Source: Perilla frutescens
Taxonomy: Eukaryota > Streptophyta > Magnoliopsida > Lamiales > Lamiaceae
DNA: 64,000 bases
Direction of reading: 5' to 3'
NCBI GenBank assembly: GCA_026008535.1
Contig: BRKX01000006.1
Location: 7,028,501-7,092,500 of the forward strand
Shown here piece by piece: positions 1 to 11,703 of this stretch; the stretch's first letter is position 1, and each line of letters opens with the position of its first letter. Made by a program: the position numbers and the translations under genes. The notes under the pieces were generated by a model. That model was not told the origin of the DNA. It was given only the letters and a program-made list of their open reading frames with translations, and searched no databases.

Positions 1-404
1 TAGATTACATAAACACAAACAAATCGAAGAGAAATCAAAGAGAATCATGTGAAAAAATTTCAACTTCATCAATCTTATCAGCTTCATCAATCTTATCAAA
101 CAAATATAAAATAAAAACGGATAAAAAAATCACAAGAATCCATCCAAGAGCATCGAACAATAAAAAATCCAGAGGATGAACGTTTCATCATTCTTCGATT
201 CTGGAATACATACAAATCAAGGAGACCTCTCAAACAAAAAAAAAGAAAAAAATGTAAAAGATTATAGTAGTAGGTGATGAGGGGTTATAATTATAGTAAT
301 GCCACCATATTTTTAATCTTGGAGTGTATCTGGCCGTCCAAATATGCGAGATCTGTGGCTGAAATTGGTTTTAGTTCTCACAGAGCGGTGTGGTTATTAC
401 ATGA

Positions 405-408
<4 letters not shown>
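1..408. mobile_element. Right-hand part of (TA)n-flanked repeat Z
   Basis: AT-rich sequence without a credible gene. Its right end (about 310-408) resembles the right end of repeat E at 24820-24890: both have a GGCC-TCCAAATAT stretch, then AGTTCTCAC, then GTGTGGTT. An 18-bp unit (CTTCATCAATCTTATCA) is directly repeated at about 63-98. The left end lies outside the window. A 66-codon ORF at 274-474 runs through the microsatellite and is not a gene. Confidence 0.5.

Positions 409-457
<49 letters not shown>
409..457. repeat. (AT)n microsatellite at the Z/A joint
   Basis: About 24 uninterrupted AT units separate the end of repeat Z from the start of repeat A. Similar tracts mark most joints between these repeats. 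Confidence 0.95.
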
Positions 458-459
<2 letters not shown>

Positions 460-1623
460 ATGTGGATCAAATGAGACCATTTTCCTGATGTAAAAACTAA
501 GACCTCATCATACACCATCCAATTTAATGATCTAATGGTTGAGATTTAATGTAGATATGGTGGTAATTTCGTAAATAATAGGGGAAAAATAAAGGAAGGA
601 GGATTATTTTCGTCCAAACTCATTAAAAATGATGTCAGTAATTAAAAAAATCTTAAAAATTTTAAACGACCATAACTTGCCATTTTTAATCCAGCACACA
701 CAAAAAATATATCAAATTAAAACTCTCTTCGTACTCTTTCATTTAAGATGTCAAAAGGCTATGTTTAGATGAAAAAATATCAATAAAAAATTAAAAAAAA
801 TAATTTTTTACGCGTACCCAGGATGTAAATGCTTTCGTTAGCATATAATAATTCATCGTCAGCAATATGATAACATATGATAACGTATGCTACGAAGCAT
901 TTGTCATATGCTAACATAATGTATTCACTGTGCTAACAAAGAATTATCATAATGCTAGCATAGTACAAATTTATTAGGATTTATTCGATCTTAATTATGG
1001 TTTATTTCATCTCAATTATGGTTTATTCTATCTAATTATGGTTTTTTTAATTTAATTTTTCATTCATAGTTTCTAATTGATTATTATGGTTTATCCTATC
1101 CAAATATGGTTTATAACGTAGTATTGTCATATGCTAACACAGTGTATTCACAGTGCTGACGAAGCAAAACCATAATGCTAACGTAGTACAAATATATTAT
1201 TATTATGATTTGTTCCAACTCATTTAGGGTTTACCACATCCAGTCAATGTTTATTTCATCTAATTAGGTTTATTTCATCCAATTATGATTTTTTCCATTT
1301 AATTACGGTTTATTAAATCAAATTAAGTTTATAATTAATTTTTAGAATATATTTTTTACTAACAATATTTGAAAACTTTAATTAGCATAACTATAATGTT
1401 TCGTTAGCATGATGATAATACTTCGTTAGACGATCAGTTATCAAATCCTCCGCGATTTTTATAAAAATTATCAAATTATGTTAATACCCCCGTGCGAAAA
1501 ACTTTTCAAATATTACATAATTGCCATCACCTTTTTCATCAAATCTGGGCCTTTGATTTTTGAGGATTGTGTGGTGTGAGATGTGGTCCAAGTACTCACA
1601 CTAGGAATGATTTTTATCTAACC
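458..1623. mobile_element. Non-coding (TA)n-flanked repeat A
   Basis: Starts TATAGGATGTGGATC right after the (AT)n tract and ends in TAACCTTATA. The interior is AT-rich and repeats words such as ATGCTAAC and GGTTTATT. Its left 120 bp matches the left ends of B and I, including the ATGATCTAATGGYTGAGATT stretch. It has no ORF. The inverted termini and (TA)n flanks suggest a non-autonomous DNA element of Micron type; this is inferred from layout, not from a transposase. Confidence 0.55.
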
Positions 1624-1963
1624 TTATATAGGATGGGTAAAAAATACACCATTTTCTAGTATAGGAACTAGGAACCCATCTTATACCATCCACCTAGATG
1701 ATCTAATGGCTGAGATTAAATGTCAAAGTCAAGACAAAAAAGAAGGAGGCAGAGGTATAGTTGTCCAATCCTTATAAAAAATGTTGATGTCATCACTTTT
1801 TAAAAAAAAATCTTAAAAACTTTGAATGATCATAACTCACTCATTTCAAATCGAATCAACGCAAATAATATACCAAACTAAAGATCTTTTCATGTCCTTT
1901 AATTCAAGATTAGTCATGGATATGTTTGTTCAAATAAATATAGACGAAAAATATAAAATACAC
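1624..1963. mobile_element. Repeat B, left part
   Basis: Left end of a second copy of the A/I family, starting TATAGGATGGG. It is interrupted at 1963 by the copia element and resumes at 11704. The paralogous copy in repeat I (57523-57860) is uninterrupted across the same point, which confirms the insertion site. Confidence 0.65.
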
Positions 1964-2604
1964 TGTTAGTGCCATTGGTATGCACTAATTGTTCATTTTG
2001 TGTTGTTGGCGAGTTATGTTCGACAATATGTGCTTGGTATGTCCCCGAAGCTTCTTATTCCGCTGTGCAAGAAAAGAAGAATAGTTGGCGCATTGTTCCC
2101 TCTGATGTTCCAGACATACCAGGAACAGTTTATATATGACAGTTTCCATAATATGAAGTTCTTCACCGATCAGGTTTGGAAGGTCAAGATATATTCGTTT
2201 GATTATTTTGTAGTGTAGATACCATGCTAAATTTAACCTTACTACACATGGAAAGCATCCACACACGTTTGGGAAGATCACAAACCAATATTCACTTACC
2301 TATACCGGCGTAAAGAGACCAACGGTATCATTGAAGTGAAGACTATATGAAGGCCAATTCATTGTGCAGTCGGTCGACAAATTGTTTAGATTCTCTTAGC
2401 ATATTATTTAAGAGTCATTATTGTTTGTGTCCCATGTATTAACTAGTAGTTGTTCCATAAACAGTTCAACGTGATAGACTAGTTTTTAAGTATTTTAAGT
2501 GAAACACGTGAGGGGTTATTTTAATCCATATTGTACGTAATCTCGGGAGAGATTGTAAGTTAAAGTCGTGGATAGCTAGAGAGAGTCTAGTGTCACCATT
2601 GTGA

Positions 2605-2713
2605 GGGGATCTCACAGCTTTCATTTAGCGAAGGAGCTCTTGAAAAAGAACGAGTGACATAAGGAGAGAGTCATGTATGTGTAAAATCCTCAATACACTT
2701 CATGAAGGAGTAG
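2605..2713 (+). repeat. 109-bp duplication, copy 1
   Basis: LTR sequence from GGGGATCTCACAG to GAAGGAGTAG. It recurs at 4093-4201 with about two substitutions, flanking the inserted LTR. The 3' LTR has this segment once (around 11405-11519), so the duplication came with the insertion. Confidence 0.9.
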
Positions 2714-4092
2714 TGATTGGGCTATATTTACATACATATTTTGGGACATTTTTGGTATTGTTTTGATTTGTTAATTGCCTCACGATCGTGTTTTGTGGAA
2801 GAAAATGTGTTTTGGAAATGATTTCAGGTGATTAACACATATATGAAGGAATTGGCCAAGATTATGGAGAGTTTGCAGTCGAGAAAAGTGAAGTAAATCT
2901 GGAGAGTCTGGAAGCCAGGCCATATGGGCATACTACCTGAGTGAGGTGCCGAGAAATTACCTGCTGGACTGCTGTGCGCACGAGAATTGGGCTGGAGCGC
3001 GGATTTATTGAACCTTTGGGCCTGGACGCAAGTTATTAGAGTTTTACAGCTATTGGACTCTTTATTTTATCTCTTTCCTAGTTGAGAGAGACTAGGATTT
3101 TATTTCCATGTTGGACATTATCTTATTAGAGATATTATATATAGATTAGGACTTATCTTAATTTAGAGGATTCCATTATTCACGAAAAATGCAGCAGCGC
3201 AGAGACGGGTTTGAAGAACGGATTTTTCATCTTCTTCGCTATTTTTCATCGCAACTGTTATATGATAATTTGCTGTTCAATTTCCGTCATGCAATCAAGC
3301 TAAGTTCTTTTTATTCCGGTGACAATTAACGAAGCCCTGGCCTAGCTAAACTGTGAGATCTAATTGCTTTTCTATTTTATATATTTGCATGCATCTGTTA
3401 TTTTCGGTATTTCAAGTCGTTAATTATTTCGATATTGCTAGGTAGTCGTGAATATTTAGTAAATCGGAATTAATTAGTAGCCAATTAAACCGGCCATCTG
3501 TAATTGTGGTTTAAGTTTAATTAGTGGTAAAACGGTTCTTCAGAACCAGGGGAATAACAGTTTTAATTTAACGGTCCTGTGTCAGAGTCTATTGGTTTTG
3601 AATCGGATTTCTCTAGTGCTCCATGCTGTCGGCTCATTAAATCTATAGAGTGTCTCTTACGGTTGTCAGTCGATTAGGAAAATAATTGGTGAAGTGTCTT
3701 CCTGATTATCGAGAAACTATGGAGAAATTAGGCTGCGTCAGTAAGTGTCTTCGGTAGCTATAACTGATTTGCATGTGTTGATTGAAATTATCTTTGCATC
3801 AAGGATCGGTTTAGTTAAGCTATGGTGGAGTTAATTGGAAACCGGAATGCTTTTTTTAAATCTGTTAAACCCGTTTTCTCTATTTATTTATTATTTTCGT
3901 TTAGTTTATTTTAAAACCACAAAACTCCTTGGAAAGTTGGTTTTCTGTTGATTGGAAGTTTAGGGTAATTCTCATCGGTCCCTTGGGAGACGATCTCGCT
4001 CATCGCTGTACTGTGCAGTAAGAGCATACCGACTGCTGTCGAGAAATTTATTTTTGGTGTAAAACGAAGCACCAAATTTTGGCACCATTGCC
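2714..4092 (+). mobile_element. Athila-type gypsy LTR plus primer-binding site, inserted in the copia LTR
   Basis: Starts TGATTGGGC and reaches the LTR end GCACCA at 4068, then continues into AATTTTGGCACCATTGCC, the start of a gypsy primer-binding site. It belongs to the same LTR family as 40885-42261 and 43486-44818, sharing the TAATTGTGGTTTAAGTTTAA block and the GAGTGTCTCTTACGG block. A TATA box is at about 3134-3145 and a U3 TATGGGCATAC motif at 2923. No usual 5-bp target duplication is seen. The PBS tail GGGGA overlaps the GGGGATCTC of the copia LTR. Confidence 0.85.
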
Positions 4093-4201
4093 GGGGATCT
4101 CACAGCTTTCATTTAGCGAATGAGCTCTTGAAAAAGAACGAGTGACATAAGGAGGGAGTCATGTATGTGTAAAATCCTCAATACACTTCATGAAGGAGTA
4201 G
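4093..4201 (+). repeat. 109-bp duplication, copy 2
   Basis: Second copy of the LTR segment at 2605-2713, directly after the PBS tail of the inserted LTR. From here the copia LTR continues normally to 4384. Confidence 0.9.
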
Positions 4202-4386
4202 CAAACTAATCTTCAAGTTTGGGCGAAGTCTCCCAGAGTAGGTTGTTTAACCGAACTGGGTTATCAATCTCGTGCGTAATTTACTGTTTTTTATTAACTG
4301 TTCTTATATTTGTCCTTCACATATCTAAGAACACAAGTGTGCAGTAATTTTTTTTTTACATCTGGCACGGATTAGTGTTTTTGAAT

Positions 4387-4398
4387 TGGCACCAGAGC
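4387..4398 (+). other. Primer-binding site of the SIRE-type copia
   Basis: TGGCACCAGAGC lies two bases after the 5' LTR end. It differs by two transitions from the common plant copia site TGGTATCAGAGC, which is complementary to initiator tRNA-Met. Confidence 0.75.
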
Positions 4399-4463
4399 GG
4401 GTCACCTTTATTCAGGTGTGATCTTAGGTTATTAATCTGTGTATTTTGTGTTGTTTTGCAGAG

Positions 4464-6104
4464 ATGGACATAATGAAAGAAAGAGTCTCGACGGTGCAAC
4501 CCCCGCACCTCGATGGCAACAATTAGGCCTACTGGAAAACTAGAATGACAGCTTTCATTCGCTCAATTGATGAGCGTGCTTGGAAGATGGTGATGGAAGG
4601 GTTGAAGCCTCCCACAAAGATAGATGATAAAGGTAAAATCGTGTTGAAGCTAGAAGAAGAGTGAGGGGATGTTGGGTACCAGATAATGGGGCTAAATGCT
4701 AAAGCCATGAACGCCATCTTCTCGGCTATAAACATGAATGTCTTTAAACTCATTTCCATCTGTGACAAAGCTAAGGATGCGTGGGATATACTGCAGACCA
4801 CGTTTGAAGGAACAAGCAGTGTTCGTGCATCTCGTATGCAACTGCTCACCACCAGATTTGAGAACATCTGGATGGATGGGGCTGAAAAACTTGCTGATTT
4901 CAATGCTAAAATCTGTGACATTGCAAATGAAAGCTTTGCTTTTGGAGATGCGATTTCTGAAGAGAAACTTGTGCTAAAAGTTCTGTGATCTCTGTCCAAA
5001 AGATTTGCCTACAAAGTCACGGCTATTGAAGATGCCAAAGATGTGGGTAAAATGTAGTTGCACAAACTGATGGGGTCCGTGCGAACCTTCGAAATAGGCC
5101 TGACAGAAGAAGAAACAATGCAGAAGAAAAGCATTGCTTTTCAGGCTGGTTCCAGTGCTGATGCCCCCAGCAATATTCCTGACAAAGCTGACCTTGCAGA
5201 GTTAATTGCTATGCTGTCAAAGAATTTCTCAAAGTTTGCAAAACGCTATGAGAAGCCTTCTCAAAATACTCCTGGCAAGAACATGTTCTCTATACCACGA
5301 AGAACCAAGGATGAAGATTCCAATGAAGAAAATTATAAAGAGGTAAAGTGTAGAAAATACGGTGGTTATGGTCACTATCAAGCCGAGTGTGCTAACACTC
5401 TAAAAAAGAAGAACAAGTCATACTGTTCTACCTTAAGTGAAAGCAACGATCCTGATGATAGTGGAAGTGATGAAGAATGTATAAGCAATCATATTGCTTT
5501 TATGACACACTCTGTCAAAGAGTCTATATCTGCAACTGTTCCTGACAGTGAGGTCGAGATAATTTCAGAATGCAGTGATGATGAAGAATTTACTGAGGAA
5601 TCAGTTATGGAGGCGTATAAAAGGTTGCATTCTAGTTGGCTCATGGTGGTTAAAGTCAATGAAGACTTGCTAAAAGAGAATTCCAATCTCTTAAAAGAAA
5701 TAGATAATCTCTCTACTCGCCTTAATGAGTTGCAGAATGAATTGTTGCAGCCTAGAAATTGTACTCAAGCACAGAATGGTGAACTCCAACACCTAAAGAA
5801 GCTTGTTAAAATGATGAACTATGGTTCATCTAAACTGGATGAAATTCTTTTCAAAGGAAAGAGCCCTCAGGATCATACTGGGCTTGGATACAATGGCGGT
5901 CAAACCTGTGATAGATTCTGTTATGGACAATCTTCTAGAACAAAAGATTCGACAGTTCCTGAAATGAAAGTTGAACCAAAGAACTTCTTCAAAGAGAAGT
6001 CACTATGTCCGAAGAAGTCCAAAAAAAAGACTTTCCTATTAGCCACTACTGTGAAAAACCTGGACACATTTGTCCACACTGCAGAAATTATCTCAATGAT
6101 TTGA
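4464..6104 (+). pseudogene. Copia gag (UBN2-type), broken
   Basis: Gag would form the particle that packages element RNA. One frame runs from ATG 4464 (MDIMKERVSTVQPPHLDGNN) to 6104 with in-frame stops at 4524, about 4662, 4986 and 5055. The UBN2-like part with the AYWK and AWDILQTTFEG motifs is followed by an acidic, Ser-rich linker, a coiled-coil stretch (about 5640-5790) and a zinc knuckle at 5349-5390. In the knuckle (CRKYGGYGHYQAEC) the second Cys is Tyr. A frameshift near 6025 moves the end of gag, with a second C-x2-C knuckle, into the pol frame. It cannot make full-length protein. Confidence 0.85.
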
Positions 6105-7186
6105 GGAGAATGAGAAAAAGAGGCTCGTATCAGCCTGAATAGTATGTTGAAAAGAAAGATGTCAGAGACACATCTAGGAACAACCACATAAACTACGTGG
6201 TTAACACTGCTCTCAACATTAATGCAAAGAGCAGTTGGTATTTTGATAGCGGATGTTCGCGTGATATGACTGGAGATGCAAGCATGCTAAATAACATTCA
6301 AAAAGATTGTTCTTATCAGTCCGTTACCTTTGGAGATGGAGTTAAAGGAAGAGTTCTTGGACGTGGTCAGTTAAATGTTCCTGGCATGCCTCGCTTAAAA
6401 GATGTTTTGCTCGTGGAAGAAGTGAAAGCTAATTTAATTACCATTAGTCAGTTATGTGTTCAAGGTCTTTTTGTTCACTTTACAAGGGACAAATGTCTGG
6501 TCAAAGATAAAATAAGTGTTCTGCTGATGGATGGTGACAGATCGGGGGACAACTACTATCTTCTCAATGAGAAAAGAATAAATATTGTGAGGATAAAAAG
6601 TGACCATGATCGAGAGTTTGAAAACATGTTCTTCAAACTATTTTGTGAAGAAAAAACATCGATCAAGAATTTGCTATCCCTAAAAAACCTCAACAAAATG
6701 GTATTGTTGAGAAGAAAAAATCAAACTCTTCAAGAAATAAGTCGAGTCATGATGAAGGTCAAATATGTTTCTGATAACCTTTGGGCTAAAGCAGTAAACA
6801 CGGCTTGCCATATTATTAATCAGGTGTACTTCAGACCCAAGACAAGAACTACTCCCTATGACTTGTGGAAAGAGAAGAAGCTGAATGTCAAGTACTTTCA
6901 CATCTTCGGAAGTACTTGTTACATGTTAAGAGACCAAGAGCATCTTGGCAAGTTTGATGCTAAAGGAGATGAATGTATTTTTCTTGGGCATTCGAGGAAT
7001 AGCCGTGCTTATCGTGTCTTCAACAAAAGGACCAAAACTGTCATGGAATCAATCAACATCGTTGTTGATGATCTGGAAGAACCTGCTGCCCAGATTGATG
7101 ATGAGAGCCTTGATGGTACTATCCATGTTCCTGCATCTGTGCCAGACAGTTCTGAAAACAGAGACCTGACTGAAGCAAGGCCTTAG
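6025..7186 (+). pseudogene. Copia protease and truncated integrase
   Basis: The frame shared by the rest of pol starts near 6025 with a zinc knuckle (CEKPGHICPHC), then a stop near 6140. The aspartic protease motif follows as WYFDSGCSRDMTG, with D-S-G at 6245-6253. Integrase is badly shortened: after NYYLLNEKRINI the sequence jumps to the SDHDREFEN region, so the HHCC zinc finger and first catalytic Asp are missing. The catalytic Glu region is altered to LLRRKNQTLQE. The C-terminal part (PYDLWKEKKLNVKYFHIFG...FDAKGDECIFLGH) is well kept. A stop at about 7184 precedes the RT remnant in the same frame. Confidence 0.85.
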
Positions 7187-8321
7187 AATCCAGATGTGTT
7201 TGTTAGCCAACCCAAAGGCTTTGAAGATCCTCACCATCCTGAGTTTGTTTACAAACTGAAAAAGGCACTTTACGATCTCAAACAAGCTCCACAATCTTGG
7301 TATGAACGGCTAACCAAGTTCCTTCTGGAGAAAGGATATGTTTGTGGTGGAGCTGATAGAACTATCTTTGTTAGAAGAGAACAATCTGATGGAATCATCA
7401 TTAAGATATATGTCGATGATATTGTCTCTGGATCTGTTTCAAACAGAATGGTGGATAAGTTTGTCAAGTATATGATATCCAAATTCGAGATGAGTTTAGT
7501 AGATGAGTTAACCTACTTTCTAGGGCTTTAATTGAAGCAAAACGATGATGGAATCTTTATTTTTCAAACAAAGTATGCAATGAACTTGATAAGCAAGTTT
7601 TGTTTGGAAAGTTGCAGCACGAAGAGAACACCTATGGAAACATCTTTGAAAATGTCAAAAGATAAAGTTGATGTGTCTATCGAGCAAACTTTGTACCAAA
7701 GTATGATAGGTAGTCTGCTCTACCTAACTGCAAGTAGACCAGATATATATGCTACAATGTTGAAGTGTGTGCTCGGTACCAATTTGATCTTAAAGAAAGT
7801 CATCTGAAGATTGTCAAGAACATACTCAAGCATATAAAAGGTACTGCTGAGTTAGGATTATGGTTCTCCTATGATACAAACTTAGTGTAGTGGGGTTTTG
7901 TGACGTAGATTGCTGAGTTAGGATTATGGTCCTTGGAAACAATATGGTTTCTTGGTTCAGCAAGAAACAGAATTCTATTTCGTTGTCTACAGCTGAAGTA
8001 GAATATATCGCAGCTGGAAATTGTTGTACATAACTCTTGTGGATGAAGCAAATGTTGCTTGACTATGGTGTGCCACAGTCTGTGCTTACCATATTCTGTG
8101 ACAACTTGAGCACCATAAATATTTCAAAGAATTCGGTTCAGCATACTCGGACAAAACACATAGATATTCATCACCACTTCATTCATGAACTAGTTGAAGA
8201 TAGATCGCTTGTGATCGAGTACATTGGAACAGATGCCGAACTTGCGGATATTTTCAATAAGACCCTTGATAGTGGAAGATTTGAAATACTTAGATCCTCA
8301 TTGGGTCTTTGTGTTCTCTGA
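7187..8321 (+). pseudogene. Copia reverse transcriptase and RNase H, truncated
   Basis: This part would copy element RNA into DNA. The N-terminal third of RT is deleted: the sequence resumes at VFVSQPKGFEDP. The active-site YVDD is intact at 7409-7420 (IKIYVDDIV). Stops fall near 7529 (FLGL*LKQND) and 7805. A frameshift around 7810-7930 leads to RNase H in another frame, from NMVSWFSKKQNSISLSTAEVEY (a stop at about 8029) to HIDIHHHFIHELVEDRSLVI and the end at 8321. It is non-functional. Confidence 0.85.
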
Positions 8322-8705
8322 ACTTCTCCTTTGCGACAAGTATCTCTGTACAGTCTTGGTCAGTGATGTATGTATAGAGAAAACGAAGTGACCAAGTGTT
8401 TCATGGTCTTGTGTGATGTGTGCCTGACAGATGCAAGCACAATTTGTAGCAGTCACTTTTTAACTACAATGGCTAGTGGGCCCTCGATTTTCTCGCCCAA
8501 CTCGCTTCCAATTCTCGAGGACGTGTAGAGTGGATTTGACAAGGGAAGTGATCCCTAATTATGGAAATTAATTTAATTATTTCCTTATTCAAATTATCTG
8601 GCTCTTGAAGAACTGTCAAAATCACTTGTGTTCTCCGCATCTGTTCCCACTGCCGTCATTCCCAGCGGTGAAGTTGTTTTTGTGCCTACATGATTACCTG
8701 CGTTT
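8322..8705 (+). other. Spacer between pol and the env-like region
   Basis: No ORF and no clear motif was seen in this 384-bp stretch. SIRE-type elements normally have a non-coding spacer here. Confidence 0.5.
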
Positions 8706-10515
8706 GTGCCTTGCGACACCCCTGTGTCGTTTGCGACTTTGTCTAAGTCAGTTACTGTGACAGTTTTGGAACCTCCTTCTCAATCTATGGTTTCCGTTGA
8801 ACCTTCTTCACCTTCTATGGTGGAGCCCCAATCTTTTGATTCCACAATTGTTGTCACAGCTGCCTGTCTTGATCCCTCTTCATTTGAAGAGTTTGTTGCA
8901 TCAATTCATGCTATGACTTTTAAATCTTTGCTAGCGTCTGTCGCTAATGTAATCACCCCGATAGATACTCCGGTGGTTATGATCAAAGTTCTATTAGGAG
9001 AAGCATCATCGAAGACTGCTGTTGCTATTGCTCCTGCTCTCACTCAGTCTGAAGAGGTGAGAATTGAAGATGTTGTGATAGAAGACGACATTGCTGTAGA
9101 GAAAGATATTTCCTCACCTGATGCTGGATCTGTTCCACCTATTTTGGAACAAGGATGGATGTCTTCTAAGTCTTGTGGTGTGAAGCGCAACCTTCAATTG
9201 CTTGATGAACCAGAGGAACCCCATACTGCCTCTGAGCACTGCCTTGATAAAGCTGAGATTCCTATATCTCAGCTGCAGACCCGAGCAAAGTCCAAGTCTG
9301 CTCGATGAAAAGCTAAGGTAAAGAAAGCCTTTGCCTTTGCTTCCGCTCGCCGTATGATAAGAAGCGTGTCTGAATGTCTCCTAGGACTGGCCTTGTCTTC
9401 TCGCCGGCTGCTGATGAAGAATGCTAGAGCTCCGACTCTTTCCGTTGAAGAGGGTGATGATGTGCCAGAGGATGTGTCAAACAGTGCAGACTCTGAATCA
9501 ACTTGAAAAATCTGTCTATGTTGTGCCTTTGTTTTTAAAGGTTGTGGTGCATGAATTTTATGCCAATTTGTCCAATTCCATTCATGATGTGAATTCTGCA
9601 TATGTTTTTTTCTGTTTATATACGTGGACATTGGTGTGCTTTTTTCCCTGCAGTGATAAATGAGTATCTGGGTCGAGAGCACTCTACTGCTCCTGGGTCT
9701 ATCCTAGACATATATGATGTGGCAGATGAATTGACTGAAGAAAGTCATTTGGTATGGCCAAAAGGAAGGTCCTTGTTGGCATCTGACTTGAGCGTGAAGT
9801 ATTCAATATTTCACCAAACTATAGTGAAGAACTGGCTTCTGAGCCGGCATTGTTCTTCTATTGGTAAGACGTTGAGCGTCTTGTTGTTTAAGGTTGGAAC
9901 ATATACGGTCTTCAACCTTGCCTAGCTGATCTTTGATCATGTGTGTGTGCCTATGCTGAGTACAAGAGGAACCAGTAGCCCATTGGTTGCTCGGGGATGA
10001 TTTTCAGCATCCTATCTTCACAACATGATGTTGTGATCTCGGAAGATGTCTATGAGCCCGAGGAGCCCCCTCTCGTGATCAGCCATTAGCTGTTTTCTGC
10101 GCAGCTTACTCATGATATCCCAGTTGCTGATCCATAAGCCAGTGTTGTTGAACATGTGCCACCATCTGTGCCTCCCAGACCTGCACCCTGATCCTCTGTT
10201 AATGTCGTATTCTGTGAATGGTATATTTAGTACTTGGAACGAGAAGTTCAATTTCTGGAGAAGACTATCAGGACTGCCAAGACTCGTAAGCAAGAGCTTG
10301 AGTCATTGATGATGGACCTAAAGGCTCGTGCCTTTGGTTTTGCCTCTTTGCTGGATACACCAGGTTCTTCTGGTGCTAAGTTTGATTTTGCAGGTCCAAG
10401 TGCTATTGCCACTCCTTGCCCTGCTTCTGCTGGTGCTGTGCCAGAGACTGTTTCAGCTGTTGTTGCTACTAAAGTACCTCCCGTCTTAAGCTTTGGCTTT
10501 TATGGCAGCCACTAA
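8706..10515 (+). pseudogene. Degenerate SIRE env-like / plant transposon-protein ORF
   Basis: Several frames together resemble the long post-pol ORF of SIRE-type copia elements, often called env-like; its function is unknown. The first part (8706-9308) is Ser/Pro/Val-rich and acidic, then runs past a TGA in the same frame to about 9504. After frameshifts come FYANLSNSI (about 9550), VYIRGHWCAFFPAVINEYLGR (about 9617-9675), then LVWPKGRSLLASDLSVKYS and KNWLLSRHCSSIGK (to about 9870). This is the order FYANL - VRG - FSP..IN.YLG - WP - LS.KY - NW.P expected for that family. A coiled-coil stretch (LEREVQFLEKTIRTAKTRK) is at 10234-10300. It does not show that the element was infectious. Confidence 0.75.
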
Positions 10516-10755
10516 GGGGGAAAAGTGATGAGCATGGGCGAGAAGATGATGATGGATGAAGATAAAGAGAAGCTATCGCGTGTTGTGAGTTCACAACTTA
10601 TGAAGATGATGAGAAACTCTCGGTGTTGGTTCAGGGAGAGTTTCAGTATCTGTGCAAGATAGATACTTGTATATATTGCCTTTTGATATATATTTGATCT
10701 GCGAAGTTTATTCATGTGATGTGCAGATTAAGAGTTATTATCTTCCATAAACGCC

Positions 10756-10766
10756 AAAGGGGGAGA
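10756..10766 (+). other. Polypurine tract of the SIRE-type copia
   Basis: AAAGGGGGAGA ends two bases before the 3' LTR start (TGTTAG at 10768). This is the standard position of the plus-strand primer. Confidence 0.85.
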
Positions 10767-10767
10767 T

Positions 10768-11703
10768 TGTTAGTGCCATTGGTATGCACTAATTGTTTGT
10801 TTTGTATTGTTGGTGAGATATGTTCAACAATATGTGCATGGGTATGTCCCCGAAGCTTTTTATTCCGCTGTGCAAGAAAAGAAGAATAGTTGGGGCACTG
10901 TTTCCTCTGATGTCCCAGACATACCCAGGAACAATTTATATATGGGAGTTTTTATAATATGAAGATCTTCTCCGATCAGGTTTGGAAGGTCAAGATATAT
11001 TTATTTGACTGGCTTGTGGTGTAGATATCGTGCTGAATTTAACCCTACTACACATGGAAAACATCTACACACATTTGAGAAGATCACAAACCAATATTCA
11101 CTTACCTATACCGGCGAAAAGAGACCAACGGTATCATTGAAGTGAAGATTATATGAAGGCTGATTCATTGTGCAATCGGTGGATGAATTGTTTAGATTCT
11201 CTTAGCATATTATTTGAGAGTCATTATTATTTGTGTCCCATGTATTAACTAGTAGTTGTTCCATAAACAGCTCAACGTGATAGACTAGTTTTTAAATGTT
11301 TTGAGTGAAACACGTGAGGGTTTGTTTTAATCCATATTATACGCAATCTTGGGAGAGATTGTAAGTTGAAGTCATGGGTAGCTAAAGAGAGTCTAGTGTC
11401 ATGGTTGTGAGGGGATCTCATAGCTTTCGTTTAGCGAAGGAGCTCTTGAAGAAGAATGGGTGACATAAGGAGGGACTTCTGTATGTGTAAAACCCTCAAT
11501 ACACTTCATGAAGGATTAGCAAATGAATCTTCAAGTTTGGGAGAAGTCCCCCCAGAGTAGGTTGTTTAACCAAATTGGGTTATCAATCTCGTGCGTAATT
11601 TACTGCTTTTTATTAACTGTTCTTATATATGTCCTTCACATATCTAAGAACACAAGTGTGCAGTAGATTTTTTTTTACACCTGACACGGATTAATGTTTT
11701 TCA
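10768..11703 (+). repeat. 3' LTR of the SIRE-type copia
   Basis: Uninterrupted 936-bp LTR from TGTTAGTGCC to TTTTTCA, followed by target duplication TACAC (11704-11708). It is clearly diverged from the 5' copy. Confidence 0.9.

Larger units (their letters stand above)
1964..4384 (+). repeat. 5' LTR of the SIRE-type copia, interrupted
   Basis: Starts TGTTAGTGCCATTGG and matches the 3' LTR at 10768. It ends in TTTTTGA where the 3' LTR ends in TTTTTCA. A TATA-like TTTATATATG is near 2131. It is split by a foreign LTR (2714-4092) and a 109-bp duplication. Confidence 0.9.
1964..11703 (+). mobile_element. Degenerate SIRE-type Ty1/copia retrotransposon with env-like region
   Basis: The element has TG...CA-type LTRs (5' copy 1964-4384, 3' copy 10768-11703), a PBS at 4387, gag, protease/integrase and RT/RNase H remnants on the plus strand, an env-like region after pol, and a purine tract at 10756-10766. 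The 5-bp target duplication TACAC is at 1959-1963 and 11704-11708. Subtracting the nested 1488 bp, the 5' LTR is 933 bp against 936 bp for the 3' LTR. Many substitutions between the LTRs and the broken ORFs point to an old insertion. Gag type and the post-pol env-like region place it near the SIRE lineage. Confidence 0.9.

Noticed and set aside
1985..2281. 98-codon minus-strand ORF
   Set aside because: It lies wholly within the copia 5' LTR and is not open in the 3' LTR copy.
2714..4092. Ordinary solo LTR insertion
   Set aside because: It extends into the PBS and is flanked by 109-bp repeats, not a 5-bp target duplication.
8706..10515. True viral envelope gene
   Set aside because: No signal peptide, membrane segment or cleavage motif is readable, and the region is a broken SIRE-type ORF of unknown function.
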